From the NCBI GenBank assembly GCA_964439745.1, contig CAYTQK010000020.1:1-20716 (forward strand): DNA of 20,716 nucleotides, in the 5' to 3' direction. Positions 1 through 7,754 of the stretch are shown in pieces. This DNA is from CAYTQK01 sp964439745 (GTDB lineage: Bacteria; Desulfobacterota; Desulfobacteria; Desulfobacterales; Desulfosudaceae). The notes under the pieces are model-generated. The model had not been told where the DNA came from and ran no database searches. It saw only the letters and a program-made list of their open reading frames with translations. A program made the translations under genes and the position numbers. Every line of letters begins with the position of its first letter. Position 1 is the first letter of the stretch.

Positions 1-213
1 GGGAGTCCATGCTGTGCCCGGGGAACGGGCCCGTGTCCCGCCGCCCCGGAGCGCGACGACCGGGCAGCGTTCGTGTTCGGACAACTTTGCCAGGGCCAGG
101 TGCAGTTCGACCGGGGGCTGCGGGGGGAGGGAGTTGCGCTTTTCCGGGCTGTTCAGGGTCAGCACCCCGATCCGGTCCCGCTGTTCGACAATCAGGTCTC
201 TGGCTTCTGTCAT
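1..213 (-). CDS. Enoyl-CoA hydratase/isomerase family protein, N-terminal part, cut by window edge
   Basis: Reading the minus strand from the ATG at 213 gives 71 open codons that run off the left edge. The N-terminus looks like a crotonase-fold enoyl-CoA hydratase/isomerase: a first beta strand ending in GVLTLNSPEKRNSL (family pattern: hydrophobic strand, then N-x-P-x-x-x-N-S/A-L), a helix, then VVALRGGG, matching the strand before the oxyanion-hole loop. A good Shine-Dalgarno (GGGAGG, 5 bases upstream) fixes the start. The family hydrates or isomerises acyl-CoA double bonds, as in beta-oxidation or aromatic-CoA catabolism. The residues after the strand (RSPG where FSAG is usual) are off-consensus, and a one-base shift near position 13 would restore a family-like G-T-D. 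The gene may therefore be damaged or carry sequencing errors here. The family call is good; the substrate is unknown. Confidence 0.7.
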   Translation of the reverse strand, partial: MTEARDLIVEQRDRIGVLTLNSPEKRNSLPPQPPVELHLALAKLSEHERCPVVALRGGGTRARSPGTAWTP

Positions 214-293
214 GGGGCCTCCCTGTAGTTTTTACTGATTTTCTCACTGCCCGGCGCCGGGCCCGAATATTTAAGCAATTTTTTCGATTATGG

Positions 294-321
294 ACTATAA
301 TTTTTTTACATATAACTTCAA
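294..321 (-). promoter_or_regulatory. Candidate promoter for the enoyl-CoA hydratase gene
   Basis: On the minus strand TTGAAG (316-321) is followed after 16 bases by TATAGT (294-299), a fair sigma-70-type pair in an AT-rich stretch. Transcription would begin near 287, leaving a leader of about 70 bases that includes the 249-262 palindrome. Confidence 0.45.
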
Positions 322-482
322 AAGCTTATTGATAATTTCTGGCTGTTTTTCATAATACCGGTTGTCATTGGCTGTTTCTGGAATTTTCGCCGTTTCGATA
401 TCGAAAAAATTCACCCTTCGGTCCCGCCGGGGGCGGGACTTGCAGCTGCGCTCAAATCGACTCGTGAAATATCCGGGCTGGC

Positions 483-511
483 TTGACATTCACACGGTAG
501 TTTATTACATC
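483..511 (+). promoter_or_regulatory. Candidate promoter for the hotdog thioesterase gene
   Basis: A perfect -35 hexamer TTGACA (483-488) is followed 17 bases later by only a weak -10 (TACATC, 506-511). The position, about 60 bases before the start codon, is suitable, but the poor -10 keeps confidence low. Confidence 0.35.
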
Positions 512-574
512 TGCCGGTATACGCCAAATCAATCCGGGCCGCAAGAGCTGAGCGGCCAGCAAAGGAAACAAACC

Positions 575-964
575 ATGAAAACCGCCACACCCATAGACAA
601 TGACCGCTTCGCCCAATGGATCGGAATCGATCTGGCCGAAGTTGCCACCGGCTATGCCCGGGCGGAGATGACCGTGGCCGCGGACCATCTCAACGGGCTC
701 GGCCTGGCTCACGGCGGAGCCATATTCACCCTGGCCGACCTGGCCTTTGCCGCGGCCGCCAACTCCCACGGGGTCGACGCCGTAGCCGTCAATGTCAACA
801 TGTCTTATTTCAAGGCCTGCCGGCCGGGGGACCACCTGACCGCCGCAGCCGAAGAGATCTCCCTCAGCCGCAAGCTGGGCACCTACCAGATTACGGTCAC
901 CAACCAGGACGGTCAGCGCGTGGCGTTGATGCAGGGGACCACCTACCGCAAGACCCAGTCCTGA
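575..964 (+). CDS. PaaI-type hotdog-fold acyl-CoA thioesterase
   Basis: A 129-residue hotdog protein of the PaaI family, which hydrolyses acyl-CoA, often aromatic or hydroxylated phenylacetyl-CoA, to free acid and CoA in the cytoplasm. The signature is clear: N40 (HLNGLGL), the H46-G-G turn and D55 in FTLADLA, matching the Asn, His-Gly-Gly and catalytic Asp of E. coli PaaI (N33, H39, D48). The last strand, VALMQGTTYRK, is typical. The frame is open upstream of 575, but the ATG at 575 follows a good ribosome site (AAAGGA, 8-9 bases away) and gives the usual family length. Its stop lies three bases from the trpA stop on the other strand, with no obvious terminator between. A role as a housekeeper freeing CoA from dead-end aryl-CoA esters would fit the reductase cluster at the right end, but that is inference. 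Confidence 0.85.
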   Translation: MKTATPIDNDRFAQWIGIDLAEVATGYARAEMTVAADHLNGLGLAHGGAIFTLADLAFAAAANSHGVDAVAVNVNMSYFKACRPGDHLTAAAEEISLSRKLGTYQITVTNQDGQRVALMQGTTYRKTQS

Positions 965-967
965 CCG

Positions 968-1765
968 CTACGCGCGGGTGGCCGCCTTGAAGGTGCTCAC
1001 CTGTTCGGCCAGCAGCCCGGGCAGGTCGGGATGGTCCAGGTTCTCCTCGATGGTTTTTTCAAAGGCGCTGCCGATGACCACCCCGTCGGCCACGCGGGCC
1101 ACCGCGGCCACATCCGCGGCCGTGGAAATACCGAACCCGACGCAGAGGGGCAGGGCGGTCCGCGCCCGCACCCGCCGGCAGTATTCCGCGATGGCGCCTG
1201 TGTCCAGGCCGCCGCTGCCGGTCACCCCGGTCATGGAGACCAGGTAGAGGAAACCGGTGGCCGCGCCGGCGATGGTGGCAATGCGGTCATCGGGGGTGGT
1301 CGGCGCGATCAGCCGGATCAGCGAGAAGGGATGGTCGGGCCAGCCGCCGGTCAGCTCGGCCGACTCTTCCGGCGGCAGATCCACCACCAGGACCCCGTCG
1401 GCCCCGGCGTCCACGGCCCTTTTGAAAAACCGCTCCGCGCCCATGGCATGGATGGGATTGTAGTAGGAAAAAATCACCACCGGGATGTCGTATTCCGCCC
1501 GCACCTCCGCGGCCAGCAAGAGCACCATCTCCAGGGTGATACCGTTCTGCAGCGCCCGGGCCGAGGCCCGCTGAATGACCGGCCCGTCCGCGGTGGGATC
1601 GGAAAAGGGCACGCCCAGTTCCAGGATATCGAGCCCGGCTCGGCACATGGCCAGGATGATGTCGCGGGACACCGCCGGCGAAGGATCCCCGGCGGAAACA
1701 AAGCCCACCAGGGCCTTTTCGTTGTTATCGGCCAGGCGCTGAAAGGTTGTCTTGATGCGGTCCAT
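968..1765 (-). CDS. trpA: Tryptophan synthase alpha chain
   Basis: 265 residues, the usual length. TrpA cleaves indole-3-glycerol phosphate to indole and glyceraldehyde 3-phosphate and passes indole through a tunnel to TrpB. The catalytic pair is visible at the same numbers as in E. coli: E49 in LELGVPFSDP and D60 in TADGP. The phosphate-binding GFGIST and the GSAFEK segment are present near the C-terminus. It is the last gene of the trp operon; its start is 2 bases after the trpB stop, so the two are probably translated in a coupled way, as expected for alpha2beta2 partners. Expression should depend on the attenuator upstream of trpE. Identification is secure. Confidence 0.97.
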   Translation of the reverse strand: MDRIKTTFQRLADNNEKALVGFVSAGDPSPAVSRDIILAMCRAGLDILELGVPFSDPTADGPVIQRASARALQNGITLEMVLLLAAEVRAEYDIPVVIFSYYNPIHAMGAERFFKRAVDAGADGVLVVDLPPEESAELTGGWPDHPFSLIRLIAPTTPDDRIATIAGAATGFLYLVSMTGVTGSGGLDTGAIAEYCRRVRARTALPLCVGFGISTAADVAAVARVADGVVIGSAFEKTIEENLDHPDLPGLLAEQVSTFKAATRA

Positions 1766-1767
1766 AA

Positions 1768-2982
1768 TCAGAGTTCCTTTTCAAATATGATGCCCAGGTC
1801 TTTGTCTCCCCGCCCGGGCAGGTGGACCACGATGGGCTCGTCCCGGCTCCGCCGGGGTGCCTGGTCGATGGCCCCGGCCAGGGCATGGGCGCTTTCCAGG
1901 GCGGGAATGATCCCCTCCAGGCGGCTCAGCAGGTGAAAGGCCTCCAGGGCGGCGGTGTCGTCGGCCGCCCGGTAGGTCACCCGGCCCAGGTCCTTGAGCA
2001 GGGAATGTTCCGGTCCGACCCCGGGATAATCCAGGCCCGCGGCCACCGAGTGCACCTCGGCCACCTGGCCGTGTTCGTCCTGGAGAAGGTAGGCTCTGGA
2101 GCCGTGCAGGACGCCCGGCCGGCCCCGGTTGAGGGTGGCCGAATGCCGGGTGGTGTCCAGGCCTTCGCCGGCCGCCTCCACCCCGATCATCTCGACCGGG
2201 TCGTCGACAAAGGGATAAAACAGGCCCATGGCGTTGCTGCCGCCGCCGACACAGGCCATGAGCAGATCCGGCAGGCGGCCGGCCGCCTTCTCCAGCTGGT
2301 CGCGGGTTTCCTCGCCGATGACCTTCTGAAAATCACGGACCAGCACCGGGTAGGGATGCGGTCCGGCCACCGACCCGATGACGTAAAAGGTATCGACCAC
2401 GTTGGCCACCCAGTAGCGCATGGCCTCGTTCATGGCGTCCTTGAGGGTCCCGGCGCCGGACTCCACCGGCAGAACCTCGGCGTTGAGCAGCTTCATCCGC
2501 TTGACATTGGGGGCCTGCCGGCGGATATCCTCGGTACCCATGAAAACCCGGCATTCCATGCCCATCAGGGCGGCGGCCGTGGCCGTGGCCACGCCGTGCT
2601 GCCCGGCCCCGGTCTCGGCGATGATGCGGGTTTTGCCCATCCACCGGGCCAGCAGGACCTGCCCGATGGTGTTGTTGATCTTGTGGGCACCGCTGTGGGC
2701 CAGGTCTTCCCGTTTCAGATAGATGCGGGCACCGCCGAGATGGTCGGACAGGCGGCCGGCGTAAAACAGGGGCGTGGGTCGGCCCACGTAATCGGCCAGC
2801 AGGGCGGCCAGCTCGTGGCCAAAGGCCGGGTCGGCCATTATTTTCCGGCGCTGCGCGTCCAGTTCCAGAACCGCCGGCATGAGGGTTTCGGCGATATACA
2901 TGCCGCCGTAGCCGCTGAAATGGCCGCGCTCGTCCGGATAAACACCTTGCAGTAATTCCGGATGGTCGGTCGGTCGTGTCAT
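1768..2982 (-). CDS. trpB: Tryptophan synthase beta chain
   Basis: 404 residues, close to the roughly 397 of the E. coli enzyme. TrpB condenses indole with serine to tryptophan using PLP. The PLP lysine is K101 in HSGAHKINN, and the phosphate-binding loop GGGSNAMG lies near residue 245. The N-terminal GHFSGYGGMYIAETLMPAV is typical of the classical TrpB1 type that pairs with TrpA, as opposed to the stand-alone TrpB2 type. The ATG overlaps the trpF stop by four bases (ATGA), so translation is coupled. Identification is secure. Confidence 0.97.
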   Translation of the reverse strand: MTRPTDHPELLQGVYPDERGHFSGYGGMYIAETLMPAVLELDAQRRKIMADPAFGHELAALLADYVGRPTPLFYAGRLSDHLGGARIYLKREDLAHSGAHKINNTIGQVLLARWMGKTRIIAETGAGQHGVATATAAALMGMECRVFMGTEDIRRQAPNVKRMKLLNAEVLPVESGAGTLKDAMNEAMRYWVANVVDTFYVIGSVAGPHPYPVLVRDFQKVIGEETRDQLEKAAGRLPDLLMACVGGGSNAMGLFYPFVDDPVEMIGVEAAGEGLDTTRHSATLNRGRPGVLHGSRAYLLQDEHGQVAEVHSVAAGLDYPGVGPEHSLLKDLGRVTYRAADDTAALEAFHLLSRLEGIIPALESAHALAGAIDQAPRRSRDEPIVVHLPGRGDKDLGIIFEKEL

Positions 2983-3665
2983 TGAAAAATCCTCCTTGGC
3001 GAAAAGGCTGGGTCGGCCGGGGTTTCGCAGCGTCGTACCGCCGCGATAAAATCGGCCACCTTGTTCAAGTCTTTTTTGCCCGGCGCGTCTTCCACGCCGG
3101 AACTAACGTCCACCCCCGCCGGCTCGGCCGCGGCCAGGGCTTGGGCCACGTTGTCCGGCGCCAGGCCTCCGGCCAGGACCAGGGGGCGGGTGCCGGCCAG
3201 TTCCCGGGCGGCGGACCAGTCCCAGGCCTCGGCGTTGCCGCCCGGCAGAACACCGCGGCCGCATTCCACCAGGAAGGCGGTGGGCTCGTAGCGGCCGGCA
3301 GCGTCCAGGCCGGGTGTTTTGACGGCAAACAGGGCCTTGAGCACCGCCAGGCCTTGTTTTCGCAGCCGCGTGACCAGCTCCGGGGATTCGTTGCCGTGAA
3401 GCTGGACGCCGGTCAGGCCGCAGCGCTCCGTCGTTTCGCAGATGGTCTGCTCGTCGGCGTCGACAAACACGCCGATGACGCCGGCCTGTCCGGCCACGGC
3501 CCGGCTGATGGACCGGGCCTGATCAACGCCGACATGACGGGGACTGCGCGGAAAAAACACGCAGCCCACCGCGTCGGCGCCCAGGGAAGCGCAGGCCGCG
3601 GCCTGCTCCGGGTCGGTCAGCCCGCAGATCTTGATCCGGGGACGGGAATGGTAGCGGTCGTTCAT
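2979..3665 (-). CDS. trpF: Phosphoribosylanthranilate isomerase
   Basis: 228 residues from the chosen start. It converts N-(5'-phosphoribosyl)anthranilate to CdRP by an Amadori rearrangement in a TIM barrel. The general base Cys is C14 (RIKICGLT) and the general acid Asp is D186 (GVDVSSGVE); both are conserved. VQLHGNE and LAGGL are family motifs. An in-frame ATG lies six codons upstream at 3683, but only the ATG at 3665 has a good ribosome site (AAGGA about 8 bases before), so the shorter form is preferred. TrpF is a separate protein here, not fused to TrpC as in E. coli. Its stop overlaps the trpB start. Confidence 0.95.
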   Translation of the reverse strand: MNDRYHSRPRIKICGLTDPEQAAACASLGADAVGCVFFPRSPRHVGVDQARSISRAVAGQAGVIGVFVDADEQTICETTERCGLTGVQLHGNESPELVTRLRKQGLAVLKALFAVKTPGLDAAGRYEPTAFLVECGRGVLPGGNAEAWDWSAARELAGTRPLVLAGGLAPDNVAQALAAAEPAGVDVSSGVEDAPGKKDLNKVADFIAAVRRCETPADPAFSPRRIFQ

Positions 3666-3693
3666 GTCGTGTTCCTTTTTCATGGCTGGCGGC

Positions 3694-4485
3694 TCAGGCG
3701 GTCCGCAATTGCCGCAGAAAGCCGACCGTATCTTCGGCCCGGACCAGGCTTTCGCCGACTAGAAAATTATAAATACCGGCCTGCCGGGTCCGGCGGACAT
3801 CGTCCGCCCCGCGGATGCCGCTGGCGGCCACCGCCACCTGGTCCGGTTCCAGCCGCGCGGCCAGCCGCGCGGCCAGGTTCGTGTCGGTGGCAAAGGTGGC
3901 CAGGTCGCGGTTGTTGATGCCGACCAGTTCGGCCCCGGCCTGGGCGGCCTGGTCCAGGTCCGGCTCGTCGTGAACCTCCACCAGGGCGTCCAGGCGCAGC
4001 TCCCGGCACAGGTCCAGGTAGTCGCGCAGCTGGCCGCGTTCCAGTAGGCGCACGATGAGCAGCACGGCGTCGGCCCCGGCCGCGGCGGACTCGTATATCT
4101 GGTAGGGGCTGAGGAGAAAATCCTTGCGCAGCACCGGCAAAGACACCACCCGCCGGGCGGCGGCCAGGTCGGCCAGGGAGCCGCGGAAATAGGGGGTATC
4201 GGTCAGCACCGACAGGGCCGCTGCCCCGCCCGCCTGGTAGCGGCGGGCGTAATCGGCCGGGTCCAGCGGCTCCCGGATGATGCCCCGGGAGGGGGAGGCT
4301 CGCTTGATTTCGGCGATAATGCCGATCCGGTCCGGTTGCGATTTGCCCAGGGCCACGGCCAGGGGGCGCGGCGCCTCCCGCTCCTCGGCCCGGCGACGCA
4401 GGGCGGCTTCCGGCTCCTGCCGGCGGGCGGCGCTGATTTCCTCTTTCTTGTCGGCCGTGATTCGGTCCAGTATGTTTGCGCGCAT
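3694..4485 (-). CDS. trpC: Indole-3-glycerol phosphate synthase
   Basis: 263 residues from the chosen start. It closes the ring of CdRP to indole-3-glycerol phosphate. TIM-barrel motifs: IAEIKRASPSRG near residue 60 with the substrate-binding Lys, VLRKDFLL with the catalytic Lys, GINNRDLATF, and the phosphate site ASGIRGADDV followed by FLVGESLVR. An ATG at 4503 is also in frame, but it would overlap trpD by 14 bases without a ribosome site. The ATG at 4485 starts MRANILDRI, which matches the usual family N-terminus, and has GGA/AAGG just upstream. Product and position in the operon are secure; only the start is uncertain. Confidence 0.95.
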   Translation of the reverse strand: MRANILDRITADKKEEISAARRQEPEAALRRRAEEREAPRPLAVALGKSQPDRIGIIAEIKRASPSRGIIREPLDPADYARRYQAGGAAALSVLTDTPYFRGSLADLAAARRVVSLPVLRKDFLLSPYQIYESAAAGADAVLLIVRLLERGQLRDYLDLCRELRLDALVEVHDEPDLDQAAQAGAELVGINNRDLATFATDTNLAARLAARLEPDQVAVAASGIRGADDVRRTRQAGIYNFLVGESLVRAEDTVGFLRQLRTA

Positions 4486-4489
4486 GGCC

Positions 4490-5509
4490 TTATCCGTTTT
4501 CATGGGTGAAGGTGATCAGGGCTTCCAGCTTGTCCAGGGCCCGGCCGCTGTCGATGACCTCCTCGGCCAGGGCGATTCCGGAACGGATGTCCTCCGCCTG
4601 CCCCGCGGCGGCCAGGGCGGCCCCGGCATTGACGACCACCACCTGCCGGCGGGGACCGGTTTCGGCGCCGCCGAGGATGTCGCGGGTAATGCGGGCGTTT
4701 TCGTCCGGATTCCCGCCGACCAGCGCGCCCGGTTCGGCCGCGGCCTCGAAAAACTGCTCCGGGGAAATATCATAGGTGGTCACCGTTTTGTCGCGCACCT
4801 CGGACACCCGGGTGGGCGCGCAGACCGATATTTCGTCCAGCCCGTCGTGGCCGTGCACCACGTAGGCCCGCTTGACGCCCAGCAGGACCAGGGCGTTGGC
4901 CACCATCTCGGTCAGGGCCGGGGCGTACACCCCGAGCACCTGGCAGTTGGCCGCGGCCGGGTTGGTCAGGGGGCCGAGCAGATTGAAAATGCTCTTGACG
5001 CCCAGCTCCTGGCGCGGGCCGGCGGCATGCTTCATGGCGCCGTGAAAGAGGGGGGCAAAAAGAAAGCCGATGTTGATTTCGTTGACGGCTTCCTCGGCCA
5101 CCTCGGGTTCCGTGTCCAGCTTGACGCCCAGGGCTTCCAGCACATCGGCGCTGCCGCACCGGCTGGAGACGGAACGGTTGCCGTGCTTGGCCACGGTCAC
5201 CCCGGCACCGGCCACGACAAACGCGGCGGTGGTGGAAATATTGAAGGTTTTGGCGCCGTCGCCGCCGGTGCCGCAGGTATCCACGACAATCGGCGCAGCG
5301 GCCTGGACGCGGACGGCCTTGCGGCGCATGGCCTCGGCGGCGCCGGCCAGCTCCTCGAAGGTTTCTCCCTTGGTGGCCAGGCCGGCCATAACGGCGCCGA
5401 TCTGGGACCCGGTCAGGCGGCCCTCGAAAATCTCGGTAACCAGGGCGGCCGCCTCTTCCCGGCGCAGGTTCTGCCGGCTGACGATACGGGACAGCAATTT
5501 CGTAAACAT
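4490..5509 (-). CDS. trpD: Anthranilate phosphoribosyltransferase
   Basis: 339 residues, the usual length for a stand-alone TrpD. It transfers phosphoribose from PRPP to anthranilate. The PRPP/Mg site is clear in CGTGGDGAKTFNIST (about residues 79-93), followed by KHGNRSVSSRCGSADVLEALG, the anthranilate-binding segment, and the second metal site HGHDGLDEIS. A strong ribosome site (AAGGAGG) precedes the ATG at 5509, 12 bases after the trpG stop. It is separate from the glutaminase TrpG, unlike the E. coli TrpGD fusion. Confidence 0.97.
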   Translation of the reverse strand: MFTKLLSRIVSRQNLRREEAAALVTEIFEGRLTGSQIGAVMAGLATKGETFEELAGAAEAMRRKAVRVQAAAPIVVDTCGTGGDGAKTFNISTTAAFVVAGAGVTVAKHGNRSVSSRCGSADVLEALGVKLDTEPEVAEEAVNEINIGFLFAPLFHGAMKHAAGPRQELGVKSIFNLLGPLTNPAAANCQVLGVYAPALTEMVANALVLLGVKRAYVVHGHDGLDEISVCAPTRVSEVRDKTVTTYDISPEQFFEAAAEPGALVGGNPDENARITRDILGGAETGPRRQVVVVNAGAALAAAGQAEDIRSGIALAEEVIDSGRALDKLEALITFTHENG

Positions 5510-5521
5510 GTCATACCCTCC

Positions 5522-6106
5522 TTATGAATTGTCCGCGGCGGCGGTCTGCCGCAGAAAATTTTTCAAAATCCGTTTGCCCTTGGGGGTCATGATGGATTCG
5601 GGGTGAAACTGGATGCCCTCGGTGGGCTGCTCCCGGTGGCGCACCCCCATGATTTCCCCGTCCCCGGTCCGGGCGCTGATCTCCAGGCAATCCGGCAGGG
5701 TTTGCCGAGGAGCGGCAACAGATTGTGACCGCAGAGCCGCAAGTGGAGAGGGAAGGCCGGACAGGCTCTTCAGCCCGTGAGTGGAAACGGCCGCGATTTT
5801 CCCGTGCAGGATGGCCGCGGCCGGAACGATCTCGCCGCCGAAGGCCTCGGAAATGGCCTGGTGGCCCAGACAGACCCCCAGGATGGGCAGCCGCCCGGAA
5901 AAAGTCCGCACCAGGTCCAGGCAGATACCGGCCCCGGCGGGACGGCCCGGGCCGGGGGAAAGGACCAGGTGGGACGGTCGCATGGCCTCGATATCGGATA
6001 CCGGGCAGGCGTCGTTACGGATCACCCGCACTTCCGCCGCAAGCATGCGGAAATACTGCACCAGGTTGTAGGTAAAGGAATCATAGTTGTCGATCATGAG
6101 AATCAT
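5522..6106 (-). CDS. trpG: Anthranilate synthase component II (glutamine amidotransferase)
   Basis: 194 residues, class-I glutamine amidotransferase, which supplies ammonia to TrpE. The triad is present: C79 in GVCLGHQ, H168 and E170 in FHPES. The start IDNYDSFTYNLVQY and the oxyanion segment SPGPGRP are typical. One region is unusual: residues 101-135 read HGKIAA and LRSQSV where E. coli and most relatives have HGKASS and ARYHSL, so the His of the RYHS turn is missing although the frame is intact. The ATG overlaps the trpE stop (ATGA), so TrpE and TrpG are translationally coupled, as suits a fixed complex. It could in principle also serve para-aminobenzoate synthesis, as dual-use TrpG/PabA proteins do, but nothing here shows that. 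Confidence 0.95.
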   Translation of the reverse strand: MILMIDNYDSFTYNLVQYFRMLAAEVRVIRNDACPVSDIEAMRPSHLVLSPGPGRPAGAGICLDLVRTFSGRLPILGVCLGHQAISEAFGGEIVPAAAILHGKIAAVSTHGLKSLSGLPSPLAALRSQSVAAPRQTLPDCLEISARTGDGEIMGVRHREQPTEGIQFHPESIMTPKGKRILKNFLRQTAAADNS

Positions 6107-7644
6107 GCCGCGCCCCCCTCGTTGTCTGAAGCGGTTGCCTTTTGCGGCCGCCCGGCGGCCAGCTGCAGGGCCTTTTGAATGGCCATGGCCTTGTTGCCGG
6201 TCTCCACCCGCTCGGCTTCCGGGTCGGAATCGGCCACGATGCCCGCCCCGGCCCGGACCGTCAGCCGGCCGTCGGCGATACAGGCGGTGCGGATGGTAAT
6301 GGCCAGGTCCATGTTACCGCAAAAGGAGACATAGCCCACCGCCCCGCCATAGGGACCGCGGGGGCCCTGCTCCTGTTCATCAATAATTTCCATGGCCCGG
6401 ATCTTGGGCGCACCGGACAGGGTACCGGCCGGAAAGGTGGCCGCCAGCAGGTCCCAGGCATCCAGCTCCGGCCGCAGGTCGCAGCAGATATTGGAGACCA
6501 GGTGCATGACATGGGAGTAACGCTCCACCACCATCAGGTCGGTCACCTGGACGGAGCCGGTTTCGGCCACCCGGCCCAGGTCGTTGCGGCCCAGGTCGAC
6601 CAGCATGAGATGCTCGGCCCGCTCTTTTTCGTCCTGGAGCAGTTCATCGGCCAGGGTCCGGTCGGCCGTCTCGTTTTCTCCCCGGGGCCGGGTGCCGGCG
6701 ATGGGCCGCAGGGTGGCGATGCGATTTTCCAGGCGCACCATGGTTTCCGGGGAGGAGCCCACCAGGATGGTTTCCCCGATGTGCAGAAAATAGAGATAGG
6801 GGGAAGGGTTGATGTAGCGCTGGGCGCGGTAGAGGGTAATCGGGTCCGGCGGGGGGGCGCAGGAAAAGGGCTGGGAAATAACCGCCTGGATGATCTCGCC
6901 CTGCCGGATATGCTCCTTGACGGTCCGCACCCGCTGCTGGTATGCCGCTCCGGCGATTTCCGGTTCCAGCCGGCAGGGCGGCGCTTTGGCCGCACCGGCC
7001 GTTCGTTCTGCCGGCGCCGGCGCGCTGACCCGGGCCAGCAGCCGGTCGGCCCGCTGCTCGGCCCGGTCAAAGACCGCGGCCGGCGAAAGCCCTTCCCGCC
7101 GGCAGTCCTCGGTAAAGACCAGGGCCACGGCGGTGAGGGTGTGCCGGATATTGTCGAAAACGATCAGTTCATCGGGAATGATAAAATCCGCCAGCGGGGT
7201 TTCGCCCGGCAGGCGGCTCGGAATGGCCTCGAAAAAGGAAACCGTCTCATAGGTAAAGTAGCCGACCAGGCCGCCCCAGAAACGCGGCAGACCGTCCACC
7301 CGGGCCGGGGTATAGGCCGCCATCAGCTCCCGCAGAACCGACAGCGGGGCCCGGTTATGGGCAATTTCGCGGACCGTCTGGCCTTCTTCCACGCAGACGG
7401 ACTGCGCAAAGACCCGCACCCGGGCCCGGGCCGAAGCCCCCAGAAAACTGTACCGCCCCCAGCGCTCCCCGCCCTCGGCGCTTTCCAGCAGAAAGGCCGG
7501 CCCCTGTCCGTCGGGATAGAGCTTCTGCAAGATGGACACGGGGGTTTCCGTGTCCGCCAGGATTTCGGCGCAGACCGGAATGACGTTGGCGGTTTTCGCC
7601 AGCCGGTCAAACTCTCCTTTGTCCGGAAACCGGTTCAGCAGCAT
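6103..7644 (-). CDS. trpE: Anthranilate synthase component I
   Basis: 513 residues from the ATG at 7644. It makes anthranilate from chorismate with ammonia from TrpG. The N-terminal tryptophan-binding domain carries the feedback motif LLES (residues 52-55), so inhibition by tryptophan is expected. The chorismate-binding domain has IAGTRPRGENE, LVDLGRNDLGR, GTLSGAPKIRAMEI and GYVSFCGNMDLAI. The frame is open back to 7716, but that extension would translate the terminator hairpin at 7674-7709. The ATG at 7644 has a strong ribosome site (AAAAGGAG, 7 bases upstream) and the expected N-terminus. It is the first structural gene of the operon, directly behind the tandem attenuator. Confidence 0.97.
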   Translation of the reverse strand: MLLNRFPDKGEFDRLAKTANVIPVCAEILADTETPVSILQKLYPDGQGPAFLLESAEGGERWGRYSFLGASARARVRVFAQSVCVEEGQTVREIAHNRAPLSVLRELMAAYTPARVDGLPRFWGGLVGYFTYETVSFFEAIPSRLPGETPLADFIIPDELIVFDNIRHTLTAVALVFTEDCRREGLSPAAVFDRAEQRADRLLARVSAPAPAERTAGAAKAPPCRLEPEIAGAAYQQRVRTVKEHIRQGEIIQAVISQPFSCAPPPDPITLYRAQRYINPSPYLYFLHIGETILVGSSPETMVRLENRIATLRPIAGTRPRGENETADRTLADELLQDEKERAEHLMLVDLGRNDLGRVAETGSVQVTDLMVVERYSHVMHLVSNICCDLRPELDAWDLLAATFPAGTLSGAPKIRAMEIIDEQEQGPRGPYGGAVGYVSFCGNMDLAITIRTACIADGRLTVRAGAGIVADSDPEAERVETGNKAMAIQKALQLAAGRPQKATASDNEGGAA

Positions 7645-7673
7645 GAAATTTCTCCTTTTCGCCGCCGGCCCGT

Positions 7674-7709
7674 AAAAAAAGGGCCGCGGCAGTCGTCCCG
7701 CGGCCCTTT
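7674..7709 (-). terminator. Second (trpE-proximal) intrinsic terminator of the trp leader
   Basis: On the minus strand AAAGGGCCGCGG (7709-7698), an 8-base loop, then CCGCGGCCCTTT form a perfect 12-bp stem ending in seven T residues (7680-7674). It lies 30 bases before the trpE start codon, so it can block the operon. It is stronger than the classical attenuator hairpin just upstream. Confidence 0.85.
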
Positions 7710-7716
7710 GGTGCAT

Positions 7717-7754
7717 AAAAAAACCGCGGGCGTTTCTGGTTTGCCCACGGTTTT
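7717..7754 (-). terminator. First intrinsic terminator (3:4 attenuator hairpin) of the trp leader
   Basis: On the minus strand AAAACCGTGGGC (7754-7743), an 11-base loop, and GCCCGCGGTTTT (7731-7720) pair over 12 positions with one G-U, followed by a run of seven T (7723-7717). Its left arm can instead pair with the end of the trpL reading frame (see the antiterminator entry), so it is the best candidate for the tryptophan-controlled terminator. Confidence 0.85.

Larger units (their letters stand above)
214..574. other. Intergenic region with three perfect palindromes between divergent genes
   Basis: No credible gene lies in these 361 bases, which separate the divergent hydratase and thioesterase genes. 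Three perfect inverted repeats stand out: a 14-bp palindrome GCCCGGCGCCGGGC at 249-262, in the presumed 5' leader of the hydratase mRNA; the 14-bp palindrome TTTCGATATCGAAA at 393-406, nested inside a looser dyad (GAATTTT at 381-387, AAAAAATTC at 404-412); and an 8-bp stem with a 3-base loop at 421-439 (GTCCCGCC/GGCGGGAC). None is followed by a T-run, so they look more like operator or leader structures than terminators. Confidence 0.5.

Noticed and set aside
9..332. Plus-strand open frames at the left edge
   Set aside because: They are Arg/Pro/Gly-rich shadows of the minus-strand hydratase gene, which has family motifs and a ribosome site.
7645..7716. Upstream extension of trpE to 7716
   Set aside because: The extra codons run through a perfect terminator hairpin and have no ribosome site; the ATG at 7644 has a strong one.
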